Part shown: positions 23,101 through 36,900 of the stretch, one piece after another | Layout of the letters: every line of letters starts with the position of its first letter | Numbering within the stretch: the stretch's first letter is position 1 | NCBI GenBank assembly: GCA_020137815.1 | Contig: CM035362.1 | Location: forward strand, 1,706,729 to 1,770,728 | DNA from: Hormiphora californensis | Taxonomy: Eukaryota; Ctenophora; Tentaculata; Cydippida; Pleurobrachiidae | Length of the DNA stretch: 64,000 nt | Direction of reading: 5' to 3' | The notes under the pieces: generated by a model | The model's database searches: none | The model's input: only the letters and a program-made list of their open reading frames with translations | What the model was told of the DNA's origin: nothing | Position numbers and translations under genes: made by a program

Positions 23101-26100
23101 CCCCGATTTTGGCAAATCGAAATTTTTAGGCTAACCCCCCCCCCCATCATTCGTATGACGCTCTATAATGAAGCAAAATACATCAATGACAAACAATGAT
23201 ATTTTGATTTGTTTATAAATATAATGAAAGGTACCGATAAGCATATATGCGTTCGTGTTATCAGCACCTTTTCCCCAAGCTGTAGCACTATATTATATGC
23301 AAGAAATACCAAACAATATTGAAACCTATATAGATCTCTCAATAATTGGCTGCAATTCTGGACACTCTAAACACTGCATCTTGACTCAAGATTCTTGAGC
23401 TCTTTTATCCAGGAACTTCAAGTTAACAGCTGCCATTGAAGCCATGGGAACAGCAAACATCATCTTTTTATAGTGGTATAATAGCACACGTGGGCAAGAA
23501 CGGCAAGGAGTTGAAGGAGAGAGGGAGAGTAATAGTTGGACAGATAGAGAGGCAATAAAATGTAGTGAATGAAATATTGAAATTTATCCAAAAATAATAT
23601 TCAATGACATAAGAGTTATTGGTTTTTCTTTTATGTCACTAATCGAAGTTGGAACATCATACATTATTGGAACAGTGAACAGTAACAGATCGCAACAGCG
23701 AACAGTAACATCAAGAAGTCAAGGTATAGTTTAATTCAATCAGTGTGATCACACGAGAGTGGTGGTTCGTTGATTAAGTACCTAACTTGGATAGCCTTCT
23801 TGATCGCTATATAATGATCTCTCTCGACTCACTCACTATGAAGTTATTATAATCAAGAAGTTATCATGAAGATACATATACTACGACATAATGACATATT
23901 ACAATTTACAAATTGAAAATAACGTTATAATGTGGGTACTGCACATGTGGCCATAGGGAAAGCAGAGTACAGACGTGGCTGCAAGTTCAGTTTCCCCGTG
24001 ACTGTTTCTGACATTGAGAAAAGCATAGAGTATTGTTCAAAGAAGAATAAAAATAAATATAGGAGCACTGATATATCTTTGACCTTTGTGGTGGAATGAC
24101 CGATAAATCAGAATATATTTACTGCACACCATCTCGTGCAATAGACCCTGTGTGTGCGGGTAGAAGAGCCACATTAAACACTGGCCCGGGCCTGGTATAG
24201 GGAATGTTGTGCTCCTGTTTGCGTGGCCGTTATTATTGGGAGCTCCCCTCACACAAGGGCTACGCAGCCAAGGCATTCCTCAACACTCTTTCATGTTGAG
24301 TAACAAGTCATGCGAACACACTTATCAAAATTTATTCATGAATATATCTCCCAAACAGCTTATCAAGATAGGATAGCTTGCTTTGTAGGAACATCTAGAG
24401 GGTCGTGGCGTGCCTAAGAAACTATCTCCATATAGATCACAATCGCATCAGTACTCTAGAGAGCCTCTCTCTCTCTCTGGTAACTTTCCCATGGGACCGA
24501 TGGAACAATTCACATGGTCTGACTCTATGTGTGAACTTCAATAACAAGGAGGGACCATGATTATATGAGCTTATTATAAGTGCTAAACAAATGTACGAAT
24601 TGTCGTCTGACTTTTCAAAGTTAAAATCCTCTTCTGGCCGCAGTTCAAGTTATTATAAAACGAGCGACAATTAGACTGGATTTTGAATCCAGCATTCGTA
24701 GTTGATCGTAGACTAGACTAAAGCCAATATATTATGTTCTAGGCCAATCTTACGATGAGCGGATGTGGCAAAAACTATCGCCTATGTAAAGTTGTAAAGG
24801 GTATATTTATATTCTTTTGTGCAAACTTGGGGCGTGGTGATCAGAGAGGATCGAGCAAGGCAAGGGCGGATACAAATCTCTATCTTCTGCACCCCTCTTA
24901 ACACCCCCCCCCCCCCCCCCCCCGACGAGCGTTACAAAATCTCCTAACGTCAGAAAAATATTCGTATGCAAAGATGCGTCAATCACAAATATAATGGATA
25001 ATGGAAATTTGTGTCACGTGATCGTAGATGATGTGCACAGCTTGGTTCATCAGGAGTCTCCCAACTTGAACCTGGTGTCAGTTTCCAATTTGTAACTGGA
25101 GGCTTACAGTAAGAAGACGGATTATATATGGACCAATCGCGTGACTGAATCACGCGATTCCATTGAAATTATATATGTGCTTTAAGTATAAAATCTGAAA
25201 CCAGTTGAATGATATAGGGCTACAAGAAGACTCCACAAACAATGCATGTAAAATAGGAAAATAATGCATTATGCAAGTACCTTCGATTTCTAGGGAAGGT
25301 CTCTTCTATAAAATGAGACTTTATTACAAGCAAGTATGTAATTAGATATGTTTGAGCCTTGAGCCTATTATATGTATTCCCCCAGTCTCCCATCACCACT
25401 TGCATAATACACATAATGAACACATACATTAACATGTAAAGCTATATAAACTGTAAATGATCCTACTTCTTTAGTATACTTTTACTTAGATCTGCGGGGA
25501 GTTGACCCGTTAAGGCGGGAGTTTGGCATGGATCTAAAATGATCTACTAATGGATCACGAACCGAAACAATTTGCTTTCATAAAACTATATCCCAAAGAT
25601 TGCATCTTGGGATCAATAGGGCAAGATTAAGAGAACAATAAAGATAAAAGTGAGGTAGAGACTTCCCTCTATTGTTATAGGCAAGGGAATGAAGACCCTC
25701 CTCATTAATTATTTCTCATATATTATGTGTGCCCCATTAATCAGGAGGGCAAGAACCAATTAATCTTCTATCTCTCTCTCTCATATCCCGTTGATATTAC
25801 ATGAGCTAGAATAATTATATATATTATATGGACTCAACTGCATATATATATAAATATGAAAAGGGGGAAGGGCAAGCTCGCCGTGTATAATAATATGTGA
25901 ATCATTCATCGATGAGAATAAAAGAAACAGCTTTTATAGTTTACACAAAAATATTTTGAAAACAGGTAAGTAAGTGATTGTGTCATGTATAAAAAGTCCA
26001 AATTCTATAAATTAACTCTGCTCTTGATGGTCAAGTTGTTGCTCCGGTGGGTGGTCTACTTGACAGGGCAGGAAATGGACCGAGATAACGCAGGGCATCC

Positions 26101-26457
26101 TATAGTAATTATTATGCAGTTCATAAGAATATAAATATCATAATTTATCAGTTTAGTCTACCACATGGGATAATGTGCGTCAGACCGTAACGCTTTAACT
26201 GGTCATCTTGTCACCCCGGTCAGACCGGGCCGGCCTAGAGAGTTGTTGAGTAAGGGGTTACTCATCAAGTCTAGAGATCTGCTTCTTAAGGATTCCTCTC
26301 TAAGCAGTTAGAGGGTTGATTATGATGACTCCTCTATTATCCGCTGAGTTATCAAACGTTTGAGGTTCTTTGTAACACATCTGTAATAGAGTGGTGTGTT
26401 GAAAATTAATGTCTGACCCTTCTAATACGAAGATAGTTGCTCAGTAATCATGTAATA
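20115..26457. other. Long intergenic stretch, no gene seen
   Basis: No reading frame, exon series or RNA gene could be supported. Visible items: GA-rich microsatellite near 21476-21520, truncated pogo-like end at 22931-22980 (CAGTCGGACCCCGATTTACC), fragment of the G-run element at 23096-23145, and a poly-C run near 24905-24923. The rest is AT-rich single-copy-looking DNA that may include regulatory sequence or far-upstream exons. Confidence 0.5.
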
Positions 26458-27301
26458 CAGTCGGACCCCGATTTAGGGGCCCCCGATTTAGTGGCACCCC
26501 GATTTAGGGACAGGATTTTTTTTCCCCAAAAATTTTTTGTGAAATTTTTTTGAAAATTTTTCAAAAAGATACCAGCCACGTCCGAATCGTGTTTCGAATC
26601 AGTGAATCTTATCGCATGTCCTGCTGCTAATCAGACGGTTCGGAACCAACCGATACGTGATCCCCATGGGGCCATTGAATAACAAGTTCACCAAGCGTCA
26701 AAATTTCGATTCGATGGGGATCACGTTTCGATTCGTTCCGAACCGTCTAATTAGCAGCAGGACATGCGATAAGATGCACCGATTCGAAACACGATTCGGA
26801 CGTGGCTGGTATACCTTTAAAAAAATTTAAAACTTTTTTGCAAAATTTTACAGTACGATTCTCAATGCTTTGATCGGTGCTCCCCATAAATTTTGAGAGA
26901 AAAAGTTATTTTGAAATTTTGATACTTTCTCACCCGCCCCGATTCGGCATGGTATCACGTATCGGTTCGTTTCGAATCCGCTAATTAGACAGGACATCCA
27001 GTAAGCTGCACCGATTCGAAACACAAATCGGCCGGGCTGGTATAACTTAGAAAAATTTTCAAATTTTTTTGAAAAAAAAACTATTTTATATTTTTCTATT
27101 TCTAATCAGAAATGATGATGTCATCAATACATGAATATTGCAGATAACAGTTAGAGGTGTCTTTAGTCTTAATAATATAGCATTTTGGGCATAAAATAGG
27201 TTTTTATGGGCCAAATATGGCTCACCCCGATTTAGTGGACACCCCGATTTAGTGGACAAGACCCTTTCCCCCGAGGGTGTCCCTAAATCGGGGTCCGACT
27301 G
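26458..27301. mobile_element. pogo-like MITE, long form (844 bp)
   Basis: Starts CAGTCGGACCCCGATTTAGG and ends in the complement GGGGTCCGACTG, flanked by TA. The interior carries a further inverted repeat containing ACCAGCCACGTCCGAATCGT (about 26570-26810) and a stretch with TCATCAATACATGAATATTG. A second long form, opposite in orientation, is at 55027-55882. No transposase. Confidence 0.8.
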
Positions 27302-27990
27302 TATTTTCTCAAAATTACCCAAAAGTCAATCCCATGATCGGTACCCCGATTTTGGAGGATGGACTTTTAATCGTAACTTTTACAACCTTTTGTTAAAAGG
27401 CGTATAAACAATTTTCATTGAACTTTGGTACCCTGATTTCTTCGCCTCATCCCGCACACGTCAAAGACACTGCTGCGAGAGATAACTAATGGCTGCAGTC
27501 GCTGCACTACAATAAACCTAGTCAGAATTTGTTGATCCCTTACTCAACAAGTCAGAATAAACTAACTGCTTATTTAACTTATTCGAGACTACTAAACAGT
27601 ACCACCAGTACATATAACTTAAACTACTTAAACTACTTCAAATATGTGGTTTAAGTTGTCAGTATAAATAGTTATAAGTAGAACGGATTTCTAAACGGTT
27701 CGCAAGGTTCAGCTGCAGCTCTTAAAGATAAGTCTCGAGCTTTATGGTTACTCTTGATAGAATTGTAAAAGCGAACGTGTTGTGACAGTTTCAGCTGTAT
27801 AACCGGATAACCGGATAGTGGATATCTAAATTCTAAGTTGTCAGACATTCATTCTGGAAAGTGTAATTTTACCGAATTTTGGGACCAGCAGCTGACCGGG
27901 TACATAACTAATCTGAGTAATGAGTATAAACACTCAAAGTATCAAGTTTAAAACTTAATTAACTAATTTATTTATTTATTAATTAATTAG
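27302..27990. other. 3' flank of the lectin-like gene, no gene seen
   Basis: AT-rich. On the minus strand AATAAA-type signals lie within about 25 bp of the TAA at 27991, fitting a 3' end here. No other structure seen. Confidence 0.5.
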
Positions 27991-30900
27991 TTATTGTGTT
28001 ACCTGCATTCCATGTTTTCTGAATATCAATAACAGAACAATGAGTGCCACAACAGCAGGCAGACAGATCCCCACTGCTAGCAAAGCCTTGTTTGAACTCG
28101 ACTCCTTCTTCTTATCCTTTGCTGGTTTGGCACACAGGAATGGTTTGGGAAGGGAGCAGTCGGAGAGAAACACGCTGCCACCTAACACACTGGTGCAGGT
28201 GCTGGAGTCACGTGGGGCTAACGTCTCAGCAGAGACCTTATCTGGGGAGAAATGTAATTCAGGATAACAGATTATTCGGGTCCATTAATTATTGTTTACA
28301 ATTCATACTATTGAGCAGGAACCGACCGAATCAGGAAATACTAGTCCTTGATTGGCTGATAACCAGTCACGTGACCTAAATAACGAGTTCTGATTGGCTG
28401 TTTACTTGTTTCGGTCGGTTCTTGCTATTGAGTGAACTCTCTGGCTCAAAACTTTAAAATATTGAAATGGATAAAATGTACTTATAGAGAAACAAATGAG
28501 AATACCTCCGTTATTGAATGTCAGAACTCCACTTCTGTCTACATGAACTCCTATCCAGTGAGGCACAGTTAATAGTACATCAGCTGATTTACCACTCAGT
28601 ACCTCCTCAAACTGAGCCCTGAAATTCAAAGTGGTGCACACTGTGCTAGTCAAGAATTGTTTATCTGCAGTTAACTTTTTGATTTCCCTGCATGTGGACT
28701 CCACAGTGGAGGCAGCACGCAAGAGTTTAAAAAGACAAGGTTTACCGCATATTATTTTGTACCTTGAAGTAATGCTGTGGCCGATTCCTACACAGCCCCT
28801 GTCTACTATCTCCTCCCAGGTTCCCTTCACTGCAGTCCTATAGACACAGTGTTTCAGTCCACCTGATGATGTCGTCTCGAACAAGAACCTATCATTCTGA
28901 TCACAATCCTTCGTTGTTTTTACAGCTAGAAATTAGTTGTAACTTTACATTTAGCAAGAGCATTCTTCTAAATCTAAGCACTAATGAGTTTGAAAATAAA
29001 ATAATGTAAAATGTGATTACCTAAGCAGAGTCCGAATGCTTGTCTGTCTTTATCAGCCAGGTGTATAGCACTGTCATTTCCCCATAGATACCCTCTCAGG
29101 TTCACATTGGACACGTTACTAACGTTGAATACACTACCCAACCAACCTGAAATAAACAATGAATTAAAGAAAGAAATAACAATGAAGTGGTACTATAAAA
29201 AAATCTCACAAACTCTCTAGCCGTTTTGATTCTCAGATCGGCACTGTCAGACAGACAAACAATGGATAGATAACAGGAACCGACCGACACAAGTAAACAA
29301 CCAATCCGAACTCGTTATTTAGGTCACGTGACTGGATATCAGCCAATCAGGGACCATTATTTCCTGATTCGGTCGGTTCCTGATAGATAATATATCAGCT
29401 GAAATACTCCAAGGATCACCTGTTGTGAAGTGAGCTTTAGGAACGGCTTGGTTTGAGAGTGAGTAACCTTGTTTGGTACACACATCCCTTGCTGAACTGT
29501 GGGACAACAAGTGGGTCCGGTTCCTGGAAGGATCAGAAATATTAATACACTGGGAGGGAGGAGCATGTTGTCAAATGACACTCCTTTTTATATAACTGGT
29601 GGCGCCATTGCAATAAGATCGGGTCGGCGGGGGCGCCAGATGCAGCCTTTTGTGAGAAACCGCTTAGCAAATGTAAACTCACGTTGTTTTGTAACAAAAC
29701 CCATCAACCAGAATATCACTGTTATCTTCACAGACATCCCCTTCACCTGTCATGAATGTGGAAATTAATAAATTAATAAAATGTTGTTGGTCTTAGCCGT
29801 GCGGCTTCCAAACACACAATACCTTTCTGAGAATCATTGTCCACTACTTCCTTCTTAGCGCCAGTAACACAGCTAAATGGCAGCACTTCCCCTTCACTTC
29901 TTATTACCAACTCCCCAGTTCCAGTTGTGTATAACATTGATTTAGGACTCCATACCATTTCATGTTTCTTCAGCACCAGGTTAGGTTTTATGTATAGTTC
30001 GGTCCAGAAACCTTGTCTGATAAGAAGGGTAGAGAATCTCTTGGGTCAATTAAATGGGTAACTTAAATGCTGAGGATTATGTTGAGTGCACTTATCGATA
30101 TATGTTATTAGGTTAATGCAGGTGATCGCCATTAAGTTATCGATAAGAAATCGCCATTAACTTATCGTTATAGCTGCCAAAACAAGATATAATATTCTTC
30201 AATGGCACGAGGTTCTTTTCAAGCATATCACATATCTATGCATAACACCCGATCTAAGTGCAGTGTGCACTAGATTATTATGGCACATACTGACGATCAG
30301 GTAAATATTGACACTGACCCATTTTGGAGATGTGCGAGAGGAATTAGACTGGGGGCTGATCCACTGGGACAGACACCAGAGACTGGGATTAAAGGCCCAC
30401 CTTGATAACTCTGTTGCGATGGCTTCACACAGTATTTCTCTTTCCCGTTTATCGAAGAAGATTCTTGCCAACCTTTATCACATGGCGTTGTGGTGTCTGA
30501 AATGAAACAAGGAGAGAGAAATGAAATTGCAAGGAGATCCGATATGGGGTTACGTTTTTAGCTTCATTGTCCGAGCTTGTTATGTTCTAACGCGCGAAAA
30601 AGTCTAACTTGGCAAGTCCGAGCTTCCATCAAAATATGGATTGAAAATTACCGAAAAATATCTAATTATGGCTGCCTCAAGATGAAGTATTATTAACCTT
30701 TAGTTTTAGTACACAAAAGTGGTAGTTTAGTTTTGCAGTTCTCCGTGTGGTACGAGCTATCAAACTTTAGGCACAATGTACCGAAACTTAGTCCTCTTGT
30801 AACCCACGCTGAAAATGTCACAATATGTTAGTCCTTTAACCCTTTGAGGGCGATAGGTCATATATGACACGGTCCATTCTAGACCGTCTGGAAGGCGCTA

Positions 30901-33900
30901 CATGATGTCTAGGTGGCTAATTTTTTGTCACAAGCTAGTTTTAGGGATTTTGAACCCAAAACCACCTCCAAATCTGCTCGGAAAATCGAAGAAATTTTTT
31001 TATGGCCCTTCTCGGGAGGCTAATTTAGGCCTTTTTTTAAAAACCCCTCTCAAATTTTTGTTTTTGAGGGGCACAAATAATCCTTTGAAGGGATAAAACT
31101 ACTTGGCATAACAAATCGAATGCAAAAAACCGCATCAAAAAATATTGAAAATTGAATGAGTTATTAACGTTTTAGTCGTTGTATCATATATGACTCTATC
31201 GTCCGTAAGGGAATTCTAGTAACAAAAGTCATTTGTGCAAAAGTATGGGTCCAATAGTCAAATTTTATGCTTTGAGGCAGTCTATAGCTATAATTTCTAC
31301 AATCTTGAACAGTTTTTACTAGAAAAATACACCAAATTCTACATTTTGTATCATATATGACTCTATCGTCCCAATTGGTAAATTCTCCAAAAACATCCAT
31401 AACTCGGGCTAGAAAAGGAGCTAAGAGTCAAATCAGGGCACTAAACTGTGTAGAATCATCGCATTAGTGGGGGTAGAGCACATATTTAGGTCGCTATCTT
31501 GCCCCCTAATTGAGATAATTGGATAATTAGCCAATTATCTGTCCTGCGCATCATACTATTATTAAAGCAAATAGGGAAATCCCATGTCCCGTTTTTTTAA
31601 CCAAATATGGCACAAAATTCCTGGAAATGGCCTTTTGCACGTGTTGTCCCTAGAGGGACCCTGGCAACCTGCCAGCTTGAGCCTTAAACTGCACGTGCAT
31701 CCTTGATTCATCTTTCTGCCGGTTGTGTGATTGATCGTTTGCTCGATTTGATCTGTTCACCACGTTTCGTGAACATGACTACTGAACTTCAACACAATCG
31801 CCAGCGAGTTTGGAGGAGCCATATCTCCCAAACTGGCGCTGACGCCTATAGACTACGTGATAGAATCCTACAAAAGAGGTGATTATTATTCAAAAAAAGT
31901 TGTCAACACACGTAATAACAAAGTATCAATGGCATTAATAAGAAATGATAGTAATACGTGAAAGTATTTTGCCAATGTACTCCTTCATAAAATACTTCAG
32001 GACCTGGCAAAAGAGGACCCGTGGTTTTTTGTTGAAAGAATCCCTGTGGTTAATTTACCTGATAAATTTACTGATTTTAAAAATTTCAAATGATACTACA
32101 CTATTTGCTTAGTTTACTGTATGACCATCCCTGATATTCGCCCGTAGGGCGAGCGGGCTTACTAGTGCTAATAAATGAAACTTTGCTTTGGGAAGGAGTT
32201 ATGAGGCAAATGGGGGCACTAAAATGTGTAGAATCATCACATTAGTGGGGTTAGAGCACACATTTAGGTCTCTATCTGGACCCCTAATTGAGATAATCGG
32301 ATAATTAGCTAATTAGTTGCCCTCCAGCGCTAAAAAATTAAATTTGGCGGAGTATACAAGACAAATGGGGGCACTAAAATGTGTAAAATCGTCGCCTTAG
32401 TAGAGGCAGAGCACATAGCTGAGTTTCTATTCCCGCTCCTAATTGAGATAATTGGATAATTAGCTAATTGACGGTTGCATAATGCCCCCTTTTCACCATA
32501 TACCGTGGTTTCTGGCTAATCCTGAGCTCTTTTGTTCAATCTAAGGATCTTTTGGCATCCCTTTACCCCATTTTTATCACCTTTGACTCGTTTTACACAC
32601 TAATATAGCACTCTATACAACCCTAGACACCGCCTTCAGCTCTTCAGAACCCTCTTGCTTAATCCTAGACCTCTCATAATTTCGAGATCCATACACCTTC
32701 CTAACCGATTTTTTTTGGGATATCCTATTGCTCCTACAAGACGTTCAACCCCTAATGTACTACAGTTTCCCATTTTATTATTGGACACACAGTTTAGATT
32801 CCCCCTACATTATTTCTCGTCATCACTCTCACAATCTCATTTGCTACTAAGGAAACTTCTCATGAACTCCATCGGAAATAAAGAAGATCTGTAGAAGGCG
32901 TTTAGTATGGTGTATGAGAGGTCTAGCTAGGAGTAGGATGAAGCAAGGGGGTTGTACAGAGCTGAAGTCGGCGTCTAGGGTTGTATAGAGTGCTATATTA
33001 TTGTGTAAAACGAGTCAAAGGTGATACAAATGGGGTAAAGGGATGCCAAAAGATCCTTAGATTGAACAAAAGAGCTCAGGATTAGCCAGAAACCACGGTA
33101 TATGGTGAAAAGGGGGCATTATGCAACCGTCAATTAGCTAATTATCCAATTATCTCAATTAGGAGCGGGAATAGAAACTCAGCTATGTGCTCTGCCTCTA
33201 CTAAGGCGACGATTTTACACATTTTAGTGCCCCCATTTGTCTTGTATACTCCGCCAAATTTAATTTTTTAGCGCTGGAGGGCAACTAATTAGCTAATTAT
33301 CCAATTATCTCAATTAGGGGTCCAGATAGAGACCTAAATGTGTGCTCTAACCCCACTAATGTGATGATTCTACACATTTTAGTGCCCCCATTTGCCTCAT
33401 AACTCCTTCCCAAAGCAAAGTTTCATTTATTAGCATGCGCGGGACAGATAATTGGCTAATTATCCAATTATCTCAATTAGGGGGCAAGATAGCGACCTAA
33501 ATATGTGCTCTACCCCCACTAATGCGATGATTCTACACAGTTTAGTGCCCTGATTTTGTGATAGGTGTGAACTGATAGTTTGTTTGTGTGTGTAACGTGT
33601 GTGTGCGATGTGTGCCATGAGTGTGGCACAGTTTTCCTGAGTGTTTGTATGGAACGCGCGAGAGTTCCAAATGTGTTGTGAGATATCGCGAGCGCGGAAT
33701 CACGCCATATTCCGCCGCGCGAGAGATGTTTTACCTCAGATGTTTTGTGAGAATGCAAGAAAGTTTGTCAGATTCTTCCTAACAATCTATACCTTCGTTT
33801 ACCTTGAAACCTTCTTCTCACTTTGTAAGATCCTGTGTTTATCTTTGTCTACGGAAATACATCGGTACGGTCACCCAACGCCCCTGGCCCCCTGTAACCC

Positions 33901-36900
33901 CCCGAACACCCCGAAACAGTGGTAGCAGCAAGTGCAATTCGATGCCGTCAGACATATATCCTCCCACTTTCAACGCCGAGTTACCATTCGATGTCTACCG
34001 AAGGGACGTGCTTCTCTGGATCGCTGGAACAACATGTCCACCAAAGAGCCAGGCAGCCCGCCTCGCCTATGTCCTAACTGGTGCCGCGAAGGAACATGCC
34101 CTAGGCCTGGATATCTCGAAACTGCAAACAGATGATGGCGTGGCCTATCTGTTAAAAGATCTCGAAGGTGTTTTCGGTAGGGATAAGACTGTAAGCTTGT
34201 TCACCGCCATAGAACGGTTCGAACAATTTGTGAGACCTTCCGATATGGCCATTCCTGAGTTCATTTCGGAGTTCTCAACACGGCTCAATGAGTTGAAGCA
34301 GAGGTGTGAAGTGGAGACTCAAGATGCTATCTACGGATCTCAGATCCTTGCCTATAGACTCCTTGAACAAGCAAATCTGACCCCGGAGCAAAAACGCCTT
34401 CTACGAGCAACTTGTCCTAATATTCGTTTAGAGGACATGATTCAATCGATGAAAAGGACTTTTGGTGCCAACCTTCCCGAGTCAAATGGTGCAGTTTCTA
34501 ACTCTGAGAAAACTGAAACAGAATCATTAACTCTGATTGTATGTTTTAACTGTAGAAAACCCGGACATGTGGCCTCCAACTGTCTAAAGAAGAATAGCGC
34601 CAGGAAGGAGTCGAAATATGGTGGCAGTGGTGGTAGTCGTGGTAATCGTGGTGGCCGTGGTGGCGGCAGGCAGCACGGAGTTTTCAAGATGGTTGTCGGT
34701 ACAGAGTATATTCTTTCACTAACTGAACAATGTGGCCTAAGAGCGATTTTAGACACTGGCGCAGCTATCTCAGTGTGTGGTGCAAATTGGTTACGTAAAT
34801 TTGAGAGTGAATCTTGTATACGTTGTAAGAGAGAGACTGTCAGTGAGAGACATTTTACTTTTGGTGATTCCAAATCTGTAACGTCTAAATCGATTGCGTA
34901 TATCCCCACAGATATATTTGGTTTGTCATGTGATGAAGTACCCGTGTTTGTCCTAGACCTTAACATCCCACCTCTTTTATCCAGAGCTTTACTTAGCGAG
35001 AGAGGAGCGGTGATTGATTTTGGGAACGACGTGCTACGGGTCTCGGGTAAACAAACACAGTTACATCTCACTGATAGTGGTCACGTCACAATTGATTTAA
35101 ACTCCAAACTTTCTCCAACTACTCTTTTAACATCTTCGGATTCAGGTACCACATCACCCAGAAAGATTGCCCAGAAACTCCATCGTTACTTTGCCCATGG
35201 CTCGACTGCGAAAATCCAGGAGGTAGCTAAATCTTCCAATCACCCCAACAAGGAGGAGATCTGTCGAGAACTTCACCAAGTTGCACTTGAATGCCAACAA
35301 TGCATGGAGCATCAACGATCCAAACCTAGGAGGAAAGTTGCATTACCTCTCGGGAACACTTTCAATGAGTGTGTTGCAATGGATTTAAAGATGTTGAAAT
35401 TCAGCTCGGGTGAATCAAAATGGACTATTCATATCATTGATACACTAACCAGGTACAGTGTTATGGTCCCAATTGAGAACAAATCAGCAGAAGAATGTGT
35501 TCAGAAATTCTTCACATGTTGGATTTCTATCTTTGGTCGCCCCAAGAGGATCCTATCGGACAACGGAGGAGAATTCACCAACGAAGTTATCCTAGAGATG
35601 GCAAGCCGCCTAGATATTGAGTTGAAAGCTACCCCAGCTGAGAGCCCATGGTGCAATGGTCTCACTGAGAGACACAACGGAATTCTTGGAGACATGGTTG
35701 TCAAAACTCGTGATGACACTGGATGCACTATACCAGTGGCTTGTGCTTGGTCTAGCAATGCTAAGAACCAGCTAAGCAATCAGATGGGATTTTCACCACA
35801 TCAACTAGTTTTTGGCACAGCTCCTACCTTTCCACACGTATTGGACTCAGAAGAATGCCTACCTGCTCACGGAGGAAATGCTCACGGAGATGAATTAGTA
35901 GTGAAGAATCTACAAGCCATGAAGACAGCCCGATTAAAGTTTATCGAATTGGAAAATTCTTCCAGACTGAAACGAGCACTAAATAGTGCCGGACCAACAC
36001 AGGATCAACATACCTATGTCCAGGGAGATAAGGTATTCTACAAGCGTGAAGCTCACAAAACCTGGTTGGGACCCGCTACAGTTGTTGGAATGATCGATAA
36101 CAATGTTTTAATCAAGCACGGTGGAGCACTACTACGTGCACATCCTTGTAAAGTGAGGCCAGTCCATGAGCGAAAAGACCAGAACCAGAGGACAGTCCCC
36201 AATTCGCGATTAGCACTGGGAGACTCAAGTGAGGAAGATGAACCCGAGGATAGGCCAACCGAGCCCAAGGTAGTACAGAAGAAGAAGCCCAAGAAGAAGA
36301 AACCCAAAGTGACACCCCCAGCAAGAGATTTCGGATTGAGGAGTAAAACTCATAGAGACACCCCCGCAGCAACAAATCCTGTATCAGATTCCGAAAGTGA
36401 ACACACAGTGATTGAAGTTACTAAAAATGGTAACGCGGTAGAGGAAGAATCCCAAAGTGGATCTGTCCAAGAGAACAATGTTCCAGATAGTGAACAGCTC
36501 CAGAATCTTGATGATCATGTTGAGCAGAAGCAGGTACTTTTACCTGAGACTACAGATCCCAGAGAGGACAGTCCCAGAAAACCCCCAGATGATCAAGAAC
36601 CCTTCAGTCCCGAACATGATGAAATTCTCCTAGCAGCATCAACGATGGGAAAAGAGGAAGTGCAATTAGCACGAAGGAAAGAGATCGATAAACTGGAGGA
36701 GTTTAAAGCATTTGAAGAAGTGCCTGACACAGGACAGGACCGGGTAAGCACCCGATGGGTTATAACCCGAAAGGATGATGGGACAGTCAAGGCCCGTCTA
36801 GTTGCCCGTGGATTCGAGGAAAAGTTAGAGGACCAAACCCAATCCCCAACTGTAACAAAGTATGCAGTGAGAACTCTACTCAGTCTGTCTACTACAACCA

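Noticed and set aside
24037-24276. Minus-strand open frame of 79 codons
   Set aside because: No splice partners, no recognisable motif, and composition like surrounding noncoding DNA.
24905-24923. Poly-C run as a regulatory or G-quadruplex site
   Set aside because: Similar runs occur in many repeats of this window; no partner or context supports a function.
33804-33941. Upstream extension of the Copia reading frame
   Set aside because: These codons lie mostly inside the 5' LTR, before the primer-binding site; the first Met after it is at 33942.
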